Positions 1 through 11,030 of a DNA stretch of 64,000 bases are shown in pieces. The position numbers and the translations under genes were made by a program. The notes under the pieces were generated by a model that was given only the letters and a program-made list of their open reading frames with translations, ran no database searches and was not told the DNA's origin. Location of the stretch: contig CAKMRJ010005523.1 of the NCBI GenBank assembly GCA_928212115.1, forward strand, positions 97,240,441 through 97,304,440, given 5' to 3'. Numbering within the stretch: the first letter of the stretch is position 1; every line of letters begins with the position of its first letter. Source of the stretch: Lactuca virosa (taxonomy: Eukaryota > Streptophyta > Magnoliopsida > Asterales > Asteraceae).

Positions 1-432
1 GCTAGATGACTACAACAACAACAACAACAACAACAACAACGAGGCCTCTCATCATTTTAACACACATCAACTATTTCGTCTACCCATGTTTTACCCAACA
101 TATTTGTAGATAAAAATACATATACAGCTTAAAACTTGTGAAAAACATCTATTCAATAGTCATCTCAAATAAACAATCAATATAATTACACATAGCACGT
201 ATTTTATAGAAAATACTTCATATCTATGTGTAAGATGAAAGTGACTATACACTCACTTGATTTACCAATAATTGGGCAGCACTTCGTTTCCTAAAACGAT
301 CGTTTCCGATGAAACCGGGAGTTTTAATGAAAAACCGGGCTTTGCGAGGGTTGGGCTTCAAATCGAAAAGATAAATTTCTCTGGCCCTTCGGGCACTCCG
401 GAACGTGTTTTGGGTGTTGGGTATGATCCCTG
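1..432 (-). repeat. Element A left (3') LTR, outer part
   Basis: Aligns to 22211-22630 of the right LTR. A CAA/ACA microsatellite near 11-40 is longer here than in the right LTR near 22218, so the two LTRs have drifted by slippage. The sequence stops at 432, where the Copia element starts, and resumes at 7920. Bases 428-432 (CCCTG) are one copy of the Copia target duplication. Confidence 0.92.
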
Positions 433-1206
433 TGATGGGTTTTGAGCATTCTAACACTCCTATGGTGTACACGCAACCCTATAAACCTTGAATCTATGTT
501 TTCTCTAATATACATGCAAATTTGTTTTTTTCAAGGTTTACTTCCTAACTAGCATGGCAAGGGGAATATGTAATATAAAAACTAGTAGAAGTACATACCT
601 TTCTTGTTGCTTGGATTCCTTGAAGACTTTGTGAGCCTAGCACCCCAAATGTTGTGCCTCAAATGCTTCACACAACACCACAAGACTTGGAATAACTTGA
701 GAGAATGTCACTAACACTCAAAATCGGTTATGCCCTCTTAGAACTCACTAGTGGCCGATTTTGCTAGATATAGGGTTCCTTTTATAGTGTTGTCACAATT
801 AGGGTTTACACATGAATGCCCTTAATTGTCATGACTCTTCATTTCTAATGATCCATGGGTTTGTAACTCCCATATCCATGGAGCTCCAAATGGTTATAAC
901 CCAACACCATAAACCATGGATCATGAATCCACCATAAAAGATTAGATGATTGTCATAATCAACCCTATGTATTTAATTAGTCTTATTTTGATCACCAAAT
1001 TAATTCTAAATTAATACTTGACCAACACTAATTAAATAATACTATTATTAATATTTTAGAACTTATAATATATTAATAATCACAAGTGTCCTTTCTCTCA
1101 TTTAGTCTATCCAAGTATTGCAATGCCATGCAACCCAAATGGACCATGCCGGGTCGGGTCAAGTACATACCAAATAAAGTTATGGACTTAGACACTATAT
1201 CCAACA
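433..1206 (-). repeat. Copia 3' LTR (full length, 774 bp)
   Basis: Plus-strand ends are TGATGG...CCAACA. On the minus strand it starts TGTTGGATATAG directly after the purine tract at 1207-1217. The part at 433-670 is repeated at 7682-7919 with two substitutions. The part at 671-1206 (U3 plus the start of R) has no partner at the other end of the element. Confidence 0.9.
778..787 (-). promoter_or_regulatory. Probable TATA box of the Copia LTR
   Basis: Minus-strand CTATAAAAGG inside the full 3' LTR. Transcription would start roughly 30 bp further along the minus strand, near 750. The 5' LTR copy begins downstream of this point and therefore carries no equivalent. Confidence 0.6.
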
Positions 1207-1217
1207 GTCTCCCACTT
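1207..1217 (-). other. Copia polypurine tract
   Basis: Minus-strand AAGTGGGAGAC abuts the 3' LTR start. This is the usual plant Copia PPT context and it fixes the true 3' LTR boundary at 1206 rather than 670. Confidence 0.85.
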
Positions 1218-2140
1218 GGATAAGTCTAATAACTATATTTGCAAATATGACTTCAGGATCCGACTAGCAATCGTAGCTCTTTCAAAGTCTCTCGGAACTG
1301 AGATAATAATGATACGCCATTTAAGATAAGTGATCATATAATCCTTTGATCTCAATATATCAGCCGGACAAACACATGGAACATGGTCGTACTTATTGTC
1401 CAACATTTGTTTCTCGATCTCTGATTTGTTTCGACATAGAACTAAATTGAACACATCAATTAGGTTCTGACCGGGCCCGGTACATAAGTCAAAACCAAAT
1501 CATCGAGGGGCCCATATATCGCTTCTATTTCTAGAAGGAACAGATAAACTTCAAATCATATGCTTGTACTGACTACTTGTTGAATTACGCACAAAAGCAT
1601 GTTTTATAACATCGAGTTACCAATGCGTTTTCGTACAATCAATGGATAACCAACTCATAGTCAACAACTTATACACAAAGGCATGTTTTATAACATCAAG
1701 TTACTGATGCGTTTTCGTGCAATCAATGTACAACCAACTCATAGGTAAAAACTGATATCTCTAGGTTTGAAGACTTATATGATATTACCGTCTCACGATC
1801 ACTCGAGATAAATTCCATGAAGTGATGCCAGTGAGCGTGGGTTGAATCCAATACTCAGAACTTATGAGCACTCATGAATGTTGCATCAACTATTGCTATG
1901 TCTAATACCCTTTAGACATATCATACAAACCAAATTCATGACAATCTTGATTCATATCTACTTCCGACGTATGACCGACTGTGGAGAGTTCGAATAAAAT
2001 AATTATTCTGGAAGTCAAAACATGCAAAATTGAAACCATAGTAAACGATTAACATAAGATAGTAACACTTTACTCATAAATAAATAACAACTTTTATTTA
2101 ATCATCAAAATGTCAATTACATTTTACAAGTTTCAGAAAT
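1218..2140 (-). other. Copia 3' untranslated region with 84-bp duplication
   Basis: Non-coding stretch between the RNase H tail and the PPT. It holds two imperfect copies of an 84-bp unit, starting near 1590 and 1674, each with the phrase GCATGTTTTATAACATC. No convincing reading frame is seen. Confidence 0.6.
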
Positions 2141-2389
2141 CTAATTATTGAAACTAATATCATCCTTCAGCCCGATGCGCCTCGCATGTTGTAGTTGCTT
2201 AACCCTACTCAGTCCCTTCATGAGGGGATCTGCTGGGTTCTCATCTGATGATACCCTCTTTGCCACGAGGAGTCCTTCTTCTATTCGATGTCTGATGAAA
2301 TGGTATTTTCTGTCAATGTGCCAAGATCTCCCGTGATCTCTTGGTTCCTTAGCCAAAGCAACCGCACTTTCGCTATCACAGAAAATTTA
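2141..2389 (-). pseudogene. Copia RNase H C-terminal tail
   Basis: This is the end of the Copia polyprotein. It continues in the same frame as the RT-RNase H frame after a single TAA at 2387-2389. The HIDRKYHFIR segment is the usual Copia motif following the RNase H core, and it is followed by ENPADPLMKGL, also typical of Copia C-termini. The frame ends at 2141. The stop that separates it from the upstream block is a point change, so the ancestral protein was continuous here. Confidence 0.85.
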
Positions 2390-3949
2390 CATTGGCTCCT
2401 TTATAGCTGGTACAACTCCAAGGTCTCCGATGAAGTTCTTTAGCCATATCGCCTCCTTTGCTGCTTCACTTGCTGCTATGTACTCTGATTCACAAGTAGA
2501 ATCAGCTACTGTCTCCTGATTGGAACTTTTCCAAGTAATTGCCCCTCCATTTAGGATAAAGACCCAGCCTGACTGAGAGCGGAAATTATCCCTATAAGTC
2601 TGAAAGCTAGCATCGCTATATCCTTCCACTCTCAAGTCATCACTGCCTCCGAGGGTAAGGACCCAGTCCTTAGTCCTCCGCAGATACTTGAGAATGTTCT
2701 TTACCGCAGTCCAGTGAGCCTTGCCAGGGTTCCCTTGATATCTACTGACCATGCTCAAAGCAAAGGCCACATCAGGGCGAGTACAAGTCATAGCATACAT
2801 CATTGAGCCCACAGCGGAAGCATATGGTATATGACTCATCTCAGCTATCTCAGCCTCTGTACTCGGACTCTGAGTCTTACTCAGCTTGGCATTACTCTGG
2901 ATAGGTAATTCCTCTTTCTTGGATTCTTGCATGTTGAACCTCTTCAGCACCTTATCCAAGTAAGTACTTTGACTAAGTCCAATTAGTCTCTTACTCCTAT
3001 CTCTCATTATCCTTATCCCTAGGATATAGGCAGCTTCTCCAATGTCTTTCATAGCGAAACACTTCCCAAGCCAGGACTTCACTTCCTGCAAGGTTGGGAC
3101 GTCATTTCCTATGAGTAGTATGTCATCCACATATAACACCAGAAAGCTGACTATACTCCCACTAGCCCTAACATACACACATGACTCATCTTCGCTCCTT
3201 GAAGAACCAAACTCTTTGACTTTCTCATCGAAGCAAAGATTCCATCTACGAGATGCTTGTTTCAATCCATAAATGGATTTCTCAAGCTTACACACTCTAT
3301 TAGGGTACTTTGCATCGACAAAACCCTCTGGCTGAGCCATGTAAACATCCTCAACCAACTTTCCATTAAGGAAAGCGGTTTTGACATCCATTTGCCATAT
3401 TTCATAATCACGAAATGCAGCTATGGCCAGTAAAACCCTAATCGACTTAATTTTCGCTACTGGTGAGAAGGTCTCATCATAGTCAACTCCCGGAGTTTGA
3501 GTAAAGCCCTTCGCAACCATTCGCACTTTGTAAGTGTGTACTTTCCCATCCATGTCGGTCTTCTTTTTGAAGATCCATTTGCACCCAACTGTCTTACGAC
3601 CTGGTACATTGTCAACCAAGTTCCACACTTGATTGTCATACATGGACTGAATCTCGATGTCCATAGCCTCCTTCCATTTAGCAGACTCAGGGCCTGCCAT
3701 GGCTTCCTTGTAATTATTAGGTTCATCCAAATCTATTAGTGTACTATCACTAATAAATGTATCACCTTCAGTGGTGATGTGATAACCATAATAAATATCA
3801 AGTGTGTTCCTCACCCTAGTGGAACGCCTCGGAGGTACAGACTCATCTATCGGATCAGCAGGAGTTTCCTCCTCAAAGTTGGTCGGTAGTATTTGAGGTT
3901 CTTTCACCGCTTGACACTTGAAGCTCTTCAAGGTCAATTTGCCTCCCAC
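2387..3949 (-). pseudogene. Copia reverse transcriptase and RNase H
   Basis: A 520-codon frame. The linker ends with PPRRSTRVRN, and RT follows from about residue 80: KWIFKKKTDMDGKV, then MDVKTAFLNG, and the active-site strand LYVDDILLIG (YVDD). RNase H follows with DASFQ and the SGWVFILNG...WKSSNQ block, then ESEYIAA. All key RT motifs are present. The upstream integrase is in another frame, with the shift falling between about 3900 and 3949. The frame ends with the internal TAA at 2387. It copies element RNA to DNA in the virus-like particle. Here it cannot be made as one polyprotein. Confidence 0.93.
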
Positions 3950-4515
3950 TGTCCCCTTGGCTTATAAATTCTCTCTCACGAAAGACTCCTCTTCTTGCTA
4001 CAAAGACCACATTATCACTGGGTCTGTAGAAGAGGTAACCAAAGGATCTCTGTGGGTAGCCGATGAAAATACACCTCTCACTTCGAGGTACAAGCTTATC
4101 ATGAGTCTCACGCCTCACGAAAGCTTCACAACCCCAAATCTTGATGTGGTCCAAATTGGGAACTTTCCCAGTCCACATCTCATGAGGTGTTTTGGCAACC
4201 TTTTTAGTAGGGACTAGATTAAGGATATGGGCGGCAGTCTCTAAGGCATACCCCCAGAAAGAGATTGGTAACGAAGCTCGACTCATCATGGAACGAACCA
4301 TATCCAACAAGGTTCGATTGCGCCTCTCAGCTACACCATTCAACTGTGGTGTTCTGGGAGGTGTCAATTGTGAGACAATCCCACATTCCTTAAGATAGTC
4401 AAGGAACTCAATGCTAAGATACTCTCCTCCCCGATCGGATCGGAGCATCTTGATGTTCCTGCCCAATTGATTCTCAACTTCCTGCTTAAACTCTTTGAAC
4501 TTTTCAAAGGTTTCT
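3873..4515 (-). pseudogene. Copia integrase, C-terminal half
   Basis: Carries LRSDRGGEYLS and the glutamate-bearing block PQLNGVAERRNRTLLDM, followed by the Copia integrase C-terminal region with FWGYALETAAHILN and the CEAFVRRETHDKLVPRS segment. It is separated from the first half of integrase by an apparent one-base insertion near 4518, which puts a stop at 4504. Integrase would join element DNA to the chromosome. The two halves here are in different frames, so no active enzyme is expected. Confidence 0.9.
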
Positions 4516-4870
4516 AAACTTATGCTTGATTAAGTAGATATATCTATATCTGCTGTAATCATCAGTGAAAGTCACATAATAGCGATTAGCATCCCTTGTA
4601 GCAACTCTGAAGGGCCCACACACATCTGTGTGTACCAGGTCCAACAAACCTTCATCCCTATCACCAGTACCTGTTAAGGGTGACTTTGTCATTTTTCCAA
4701 GTAAACAAGACTCGCAACTATCATCCGACTTTAGGTCAAATGATTCCAAGACTCCAGCCTTTTGGAGTTGGCCTATGCGCTTCTTGTTGACATGTCCAAG
4801 ACGACAATGCCACAAGGATGCTTTATCCAAGCTATTTGAAGAATCAATATACAACACATTATTCCTAGAT
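4504..4870 (-). pseudogene. Copia GAG-pre-integrase and integrase N-terminal half
   Basis: Contains WHCRLGHVNKKRI and the CESCLLGKM cysteine pair of the GAG-pre-integrase zinc-binding region. The first catalytic-core residues follow in HTDVCGPF and TFTDDYSRY. It is out of frame with the gag-protease block to its right, with a shift between about 4857 and 4870, and ends early at 4504. Confidence 0.9.
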
Positions 4871-6179
4871 TGTCTACAACATTCACAGCTTCATATACAC
4901 CATCACAAGGTAATGCTTTAAAGTAAAATACATCATTGTAATAAACATTAATAGCACCATTATTATTATCAAATAAAAATGTAAACCCTTGTTTGTACAA
5001 GTCATGAAAGGAAATAATATTTCTCGCCATTTCAAGCGAGTAACAACATTTATTCAAATCTAACATTAACCCATTATTTAGCAATAAAGAATAAACTCCT
5101 ATCTTGGTGACAAGTGATGCTTTCCTGTTGCCCATGACTAAGTTTATCTTTCCGTGTTCCACTTGCTCACTTCTTCTTAGGCCCTGCAAATCTGTACAAA
5201 TGTGAATACCACAACCTGTATCAAGCACCCAAGAATTAGCATTAGATGAGTTATTAGACAATATTGTATAAACACCTGCATGGGTGGGTTTAACTTTCCC
5301 ATCCTTTACATCTTGCAAGTATTTGGGGCAGCTTTGCTTCCAGTGCCCCTTTTCTTGACAATAGAAGCATTGTGCTTCCTTTGGGTTTGAGGAAGGGGTG
5401 ATGGGACCTTTCTTTGTCCCACTAGAAGAGGAACCATCAAGGGGCTTACCCTTGGTACCCTTCGAAGGGGTTTCGCTCTTCTTACCCTTTCCCTGCCCAA
5501 TCACAAGAACAGGGGCTGCTGAAGGAGTAGAAGTAGAAGTAACAACCGCTTTACTCTTAAGGCCATTTTCAGCTGTCCTTAAATGTCCTTGAAGTTTACT
5601 CAGTGTGACTTCCTCCTTGTTCATATGATAAGTCATACGAAACTGATCATAACTTGGAGGTAAGGAATGGAGAATGATATCAATCGCTATTTCTTCAGGA
5701 AAGTCTACATTAAGCTTCAATAACCGGTCAACGAACCGTTGCATTTTCTGCATGTGACCGGTGACGGGTTCACCATCTTTCATTCTGGTTGTTATCATGG
5801 AGGAGATGATTTCATACCTCTCCTGACGCGCACTCTGATGGTACCTTTCCATCAGATCCAGGTGCATCTCATAGGGGTAGAAATCTTCATAGGATTTTTG
5901 AAGTTCAGGAGTCATGGTGGCCATCATGATACATACTACTTTAGTAGCATCCTTTTCATGTGCAACAAACTCCGCAAACTCTTCAAGAGTAGTAGTGGCT
6001 TCATTCACAACCTTAAGCTCCCTATCGAGGACATACTCCTTGTCCTCATAGCGGGTAATCATCCTGATGTTTCTGATCCACTCATTGAAGTTGGATCCAT
6101 CAAAAGTGACTTTCCCACACAAGTTCATAAGGGAAAAGGAGCCTTTTGGGTTTGAGCCAGCAGCATTGTTGGAAGACAT
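4858..6179 (-). pseudogene. Copia gag and aspartic protease
   Basis: I place the start at Met 6177-6179 (MSSNNAAGS), which opens the gag domain. An in-frame upstream extension to 6236 exists. Gag shows FDGSNFNEWIRNIRMI, then a CCHC knuckle CFYCQEKGHWKQSC near 5325-5365, then the protease motif WVLDTGCGIHIC (DTG). Gag forms the particle and the protease cuts the polyprotein. The frame runs on in an aberrant reading to 4773 because of the shift near 4860. About 440 codons are sound. Confidence 0.92.
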
Positions 6180-7668
6180 CTGAAGGAAAAGAAAAACAAG
6201 TTCCATTAGATTAAGAGTCCTTAATATGTCACCCAAATGAAATATTAAGGCTAGGATCCAACAAACTATTTATAGTTGGAAGAGGGATGCTGTAATTCAA
6301 GCTATAAAATATTTGAAGGTAGGTAAATGACGATTTACCAATTTCCACCATAAGAACGAAATATTTTATTATTAGGTTTTATTGGATTTGAAACTCCTAG
6401 ATCTTTTTGAGATACTTTGAACTTTTCAATGGCATGTTTAAATTTCGATTGTGCCCTCTCAAGTTTGTGACTGGGATGCCGAGGATCACAAACAAGGTGT
6501 GAATAACCATACAAATTGACTTGGTACCCTTAACTATATTACCTAATCGATGTGCCGGTTAACCACACACACTCCACTGATCTATAATATAGTCAAGTTA
6601 CCCTTTGCCATACTTACTAGTCCTTGTTAGTGTGCCGGTTAACCACACACGCTCCACTAACGACTTGGTGAGGTACAAAGTGTAATTTTATGGGCTAGCA
6701 CCTATTTCACATTTTTCCTAAAGTAACTAAGATTGGGAATTAATAATGTATAGTTACTTTATAATTCATTATACTTTTAATGAGAGTTAAAGTCTTGTCC
6801 TACCCGTTCGGCTAACGACCCTCCACCAGTCAAGGAAGCGGTGGGTGAGAGTGGACACCCATTAAGCTGCCATTTTATAGGCAACAACCTTATACCCCCC
6901 TTATAGACCGGCTTCGTGAATGAGGCCTACTTGCGGTAAGATTGACTTATTCTTATACATATCTATATAAATAAGATCATAATAATAGTATAAGTGTTGA
7001 TTTTTAAACTTTTAAAAATCTAAGGTTTAATTTGGAATTAAAGTATTAAAGTGTAAGACTTTACAAATTCCAAAACTTGAGGGCAAGTTTTGAAACTATT
7101 TCAAGACTCTTCAATTTGTAACTTATGAGTTTTAATGGTTCATAAAGTTGAAGACTCTTCATTTTATGAAACCTCCTATTCTTTAATGACAACATTTAAA
7201 GAAGTGACTTTTGGTTATCCATAACTTGAGGACAAGTTATGGACACCATCATTAGCATTAAGATCATGAATTAAACTAGCATGTAGGTTACACACAATTC
7301 CTATGATCTTCTAAAACTCATAAGAACAAATATTCATATCAAACAATTTCAAGAAATCACATATAAAACATGAAAATTGATAATAGTCATTTGAAATGGG
7401 TTAACATAATCATTACCACTTTTAAAAACAGATTTTACAAGTCCAAAACAGTTTGGGATAATGATTCTAGCCCATTTCCAGCAACAAAACTCGGAAAACT
7501 GCCCAGCACGCACCTACTCGTCGAGTGCATGATCCTACTCGACGAGTAGGATGAATTTTGTCTTGGACTCGTCGAGTTCTCCCCTTTCACTCGGTGAGTC
7601 CAGTCGAACAGTGAACAGTTTTTCGTTTTTCAAGCAGTTTGCATCAAATATACAGAAAACAATCCTAG
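6180..7668 (-). other. Copia 5' leader
   Basis: About 1.5 kb between PBS and gag with no convincing coding. Near the PBS it carries four copies of an ACTCG-N-CGAGT-like palindrome at 7516, 7537, 7567 and 7589 (the last imperfect). A diverged repeat around GTGCCGGTTAACCACACAC occurs near 6551 and again near 6629. Confidence 0.7.
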
Positions 7669-7680
7669 GCTCTCATACCA
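7669..7680 (-). other. Copia primer binding site
   Basis: Minus-strand TGGTATGAGAGC differs by one base from the standard initiator-Met tRNA complement TGGTATCAGAGC and sits one base from the 5' LTR. Confidence 0.85.
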
Positions 7681-7681
7681 C

Positions 7682-7919
7682 TGATGGGTTTTGAGCATTC
7701 TAACACTCCTATGGTGTACATGCAACCCTATAAACCTTGAATCTATGTTTTCTCTAATATACATGCAAATTTGTTTTTTTCAAGGTTTACTTCCTAACTA
7801 GCATGGCAAGGGGAATATGTAATATAAAAACTAGTAGAAGTACATACCTTTCTTGTTGCTTGGATTCCTTGAAGACTTTGTGAGCCTAGCACCCCAAATG
7901 TTGTGTCTCAAATGCTTCA
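7682..7919 (-). repeat. Copia 5' LTR, 238 bp, promoterless
   Basis: Matches 433-670 with two differences. It ends in plus-strand ...GCTTCA directly against the CCCTG duplication at 7920-7924. The corresponding point in the 3' LTR lies inside the transcribed part, so U3 and the TATA box are absent here. The abrupt end with a perfect target duplication is unusual for a post-insertion deletion. Confidence 0.9.
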
Positions 7920-9118
7920 CCCTGGGCTTCGGGGGAGGCTAAATAGCTTAAAAGAGGGTGTAAGGGTGAAAAATGAGTGAATTTCTAACATTTGCCGGGA
8001 GGGTACGCACCCCCCCTTTAAATATGCTGCGAGGCGAGGATCTATGGCCGAAAGAGAAACATGTGGCAGCAGTGAGGCGAGGCAGGTGGCACGCATCGGA
8101 CGGAGACACACCTGCGGATGACTCACCTGCTTCGGACACGGGGAGGCTCGCAAGGGAGGGGGGACGTGGCTCGCTTCGGACGCCTCCACGGATGCGACAC
8201 GCATCATATTTCGGTTGGACCGCGCATCGGATGAGTCATCGGGTCAGACACTGGGCAGCTCTGCAGGCGAGGTGACGTGGCCGAACTTGAGCCATGCGAA
8301 ATTCCTCGGTTTTAGCATTTTTCTCGAATTTTTGTGTCCCAAACTTCTAGAATCCATAACTTTCGCATATGGGCTCCGTTTTTTACATTCTTTATATGAA
8401 CGCGTAGGTAAAATTATGCTCTACAACTTTTGTTCAGACTCCGTCGGCTAATTTTGACTTTAATTTTAATATTATTATTTTTTAAAAACCGGGACTGGAA
8501 AATCCGTTAAAAATTCATAATTTCTTCATCTGACGTCCGTTTTCATCTGTCTTTTTACCGTTGTACTACTATTGACGAGACCTTCGATTCCCATTTAGGT
8601 TGTGTCGGCTAAAAATCAGTCGATCTAAAATTCGAGTTTTTAGCTGTCTACTGCTAAGCTGAAACTTAGAAAAATCATAACTTCCTCATACGAAGTCACA
8701 TTTGGGCGTTTTTTTATGCACACTCTCAGTTTAACGAACACTACGACTTTCATTTAGATCACCAAGGATAAAAAGTAGTTTATCAAAAACTCACTTTTTA
8801 CGTCATTCGGCGCCATGCCGGTTTTGTCGCGGAAGTTCGATAGGTCATAACTTCTTCGTTATAACTCGGATTTAGGTATTCTTTATATCTCCGGAATCCT
8901 TATTTCAACCACTACAACTTTCTTCATAGATATCAGATTTATCTAAAATTTATTTTCGACGCTTATTTTTACCCTTAATTTATTAAATTATTATAATAAT
9001 TAAGCATAAAACACATATTAATCAAATAATACATCTTATTATTTCAAAACAAGTTACAAAGGTTGGCCTAAACTATTACATCATCATTAATGCCAAGCCT
9101 AGAAACACGGGCGTTAGA
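7920..9118 (-). repeat. Element A left (3') LTR, inner part
   Basis: Continues the LTR interrupted at 432 and aligns to about 22626-23845. It ends GCGTTAGA where the right LTR has GCGTTACA, so the terminal CA has mutated. Bases 9119-9129 are the PPT (minus-strand AGGGAGAGAAT). The stretch near 8040-8280 is GC-rich, with a small deletion relative to the right LTR. It also contains the four-fold 160-bp repeat of the family. Confidence 0.92.
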
Positions 9119-9153
9119 ATTCTCTCCCTATTAGGATGATTCTGTCCTCGGAA

Positions 9154-9396
9154 TCACACATCAACAAATAAATGCGGATAGCGACTCATCATATCACTCT
9201 CCGTTTCGCAGGTGAGATTTGACCCATTCGTATGTTTCCATCGCACAAGAACTAAATTGACCATCTTGCGTCGCAACTTCTTAGTCTTACGGTCAACGAT
9301 TGCTTCTGGTTCTTCTATTAACCTCTTGCTTTCATACAACCTTAATTCAAAAATTGGAATTATATCGGCGACATCTCCCGTGAACTTCCTCAAATA
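9154..9396 (-). pseudogene. Element A polyprotein C-terminal domain
   Basis: About 80 codons in frame with the integrase but cut off by TGA at 9397-9399. The sequence LRKFTGDVADIIPI...EAIVDRKTKKLRRK...VLVRWKH ends in SRYPHLF. This is the position and form of the C-terminal tail or chromodomain-like region of Tekay-type elements. In that family the domain is thought to steer insertion to marked chromatin. The same tail occurs in element G with an independent stop one codon away. Confidence 0.75.
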
Positions 9397-10211
9397 TCAC
9401 ACATGGAAAGTGTTATGAATACCATCTAGTTCTTCTGCTAATTCTAGCTTGTAAGCTTGGTTCCCAATCCTCGGAAGAACTTTAAACGGTCCAATAAACC
9501 TTGGACTCAACTTTCCCCTTTTACCAAATCTTATAAGTCCCTTCCACGGCGAGACTTTAAGTAAAACCGAATCTCCAAATTCAAATGTTATCGGTTGTCT
9601 TTTCTTGTCAGCATAGCTCTTTTGACGATCTTGAGCAGGTAACATCCTTTCCCTAATCACTTTCAACTTTTCAGCAGTCTGATGGACTATTTCAGTCTGA
9701 TGGACTATTTCAGGTGCCATCTTGATGCTTGAGTGGAAACTATTATCATAGGAAAATTCTACCATAGGTAAATAATCATCACCGTTACCTTGGAATTCCA
9801 GGGTACATGCTCTTAGCATATTCTCCAACGTTTGAATTGTTCGTTCGCTCTGACCATCGGTTTGCGGATGGTAAGCTATACCTAGACACGATTTTGTACC
9901 CAATTCCTCTTGTAGACTTCTCCAAAACCTCGACGTGAAACGATTCTCGCGATCTGACACAATCGTCAGGGGAACACCATGCGTTTTCAATATCTCTTTC
10001 ACGTAAACCTTTGCAAGCTTTTCCATAGACCACTTCTCATTAGCTGCTATGAAATGTGCACTTTTTGTGAATCGATCAACGACCAACCAAATCATGTCGT
10101 GACCGTTCTTTGTTCTGAGCAGTTTAGTCACAAAATCCATGGTGATGTCTTCCTATTTACCCATGGGTATAGGTAAAGGTTCTAAACTCCCATACGGTTT
10201 CTGATGTTGTG
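9397..10211 (-). pseudogene. Element A integrase core and C-terminus
   Basis: Starts at the junction with element B (10212) and includes MDFVTKLL (first catalytic Asp), IVSDRENRF (second) and the glutamate in PQTDGQSERTIQ. The spacing fits D,D,35E. A deletion after IKMAP removes about 33 residues that element G keeps, and leaves a short duplication (EIVHQTEIVHQT). The GPFKVLPRIGNQAYKLEL segment is the SH3-like C-terminal region. It ends with an in-frame TGA. The N-terminal part lies at 17764-17887, beyond element B. Confidence 0.92.
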
Positions 10212-10669
10212 TGTGACATCCCTATTTTCACGGCCAGAAAAGACCGATTTTGTTTATGCTTTATAAAAATCAGAGTACCTCTTTTAATAAAAATGTTGCG
10301 GAATTTGTTCCCAGTAAAACATGATAAATAAGTTATCAAAGCATTTCCGAAGAAAAGTATTTTTATTCATTTTAAAACATTTGGGATGTCATTGTCAATA
10401 CAGAAACATAAGCATAAACAGAACTTACATTTATTTACACTAGTGATCTACATCTCTTTTAAATCTCTCAGTGTAAAGTAGCTTCGTATCGACACCTGTG
10501 ATACAAATAAACTGAGTGGGTCAGGTTGGGAAACCTGGTGAGTACATAGGGATTTCAATCCCACAATGCTATATCATATATATAATTTAGAACTCACAAA
10601 ATATACAATTTCACCATATATGCATAAGAAACTCTTATCCCACCCCGTCGATCATCACAACGAGACTAT

Positions 10670-11030
10670 CCATACTCTCAAACCTAAGTTTAACCGTTTT
10701 ACCTAATCCATACTCCCGGATCAGAAATGAACGGCTTTACCTAATCCATACTCTCAGATTAATGACGAATGGTTATGTCTAATCCATACTCTCGGACTAG
10801 GGACGAATGACTAATCCATACTCTCGGATTAATGACGAATGACTATGCCTAATCCATACTCTCGGACTAGGGACGGATGACTATGTCTTACTCCATACTC
10901 CCGGACTAAGGACAACTGACTATGTCTTAATTCATACCCCCGAATTAATGACAGTTGACTATGTCCAATCCATACTCTCGGACTAGGGACAATGACTGTG
11001 TCTAATCCATGCTCCCGGATAAATGACATA
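10670..11030 (+). repeat. 38-bp tandem array in B LTR
   Basis: Ten units anchored on CCATACT-like cores at 10670, 10708, 10746, 10784, 10816, 10854, 10893, 10932, 10970 and 11007. Spacing is 37-39 bp except one 32-bp step. Units alternate between a CGGACTAGGGAC and a CGGATTAATGAC ending. The same array is at about 15713-16073 in the right LTR. Confidence 0.9.

Larger units (their letters stand above)
433..7919 (-). mobile_element. Ty1/Copia retrotransposon with unequal LTRs
   Basis: Inserted in element A's left LTR with a perfect 5-bp duplication CCCTG (428-432 and 7920-7924). Reading on the minus strand: short 5' LTR (7682-7919, 238 bp), PBS, long leader, gag-protease-integrase-RT-RNase H, PPT at 1207-1217, and long 3' LTR (433-1206, 774 bp). 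The integrase-before-RT order is diagnostic of Copia. The shared 238 bp differ at only two positions by eye, so the insertion is recent, yet the coding region has at least three frameshifts and one internal stop. The short 5' LTR lacks U3 and the TATA box. Confidence 0.93.

Noticed and set aside
670..671. Taking position 670 as the end of the Copia 3' LTR
   Set aside because: It gives equal LTRs of 238 bp, but no purine tract adjoins 670, whereas a textbook PPT and LTR start lie at 1206/1207.
7917..8451. Several open frames in a GC-rich stretch, some on both strands
   Set aside because: They lie inside element A's LTR and recur, broken, in the other LTR. No domain and no conserved start.
10829..11029. 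A 66-codon minus-strand frame repeated identically at 15872-16072
   Set aside because: It is the 38-bp tandem array read as protein. The identity is due to the LTR pair, not gene duplication.
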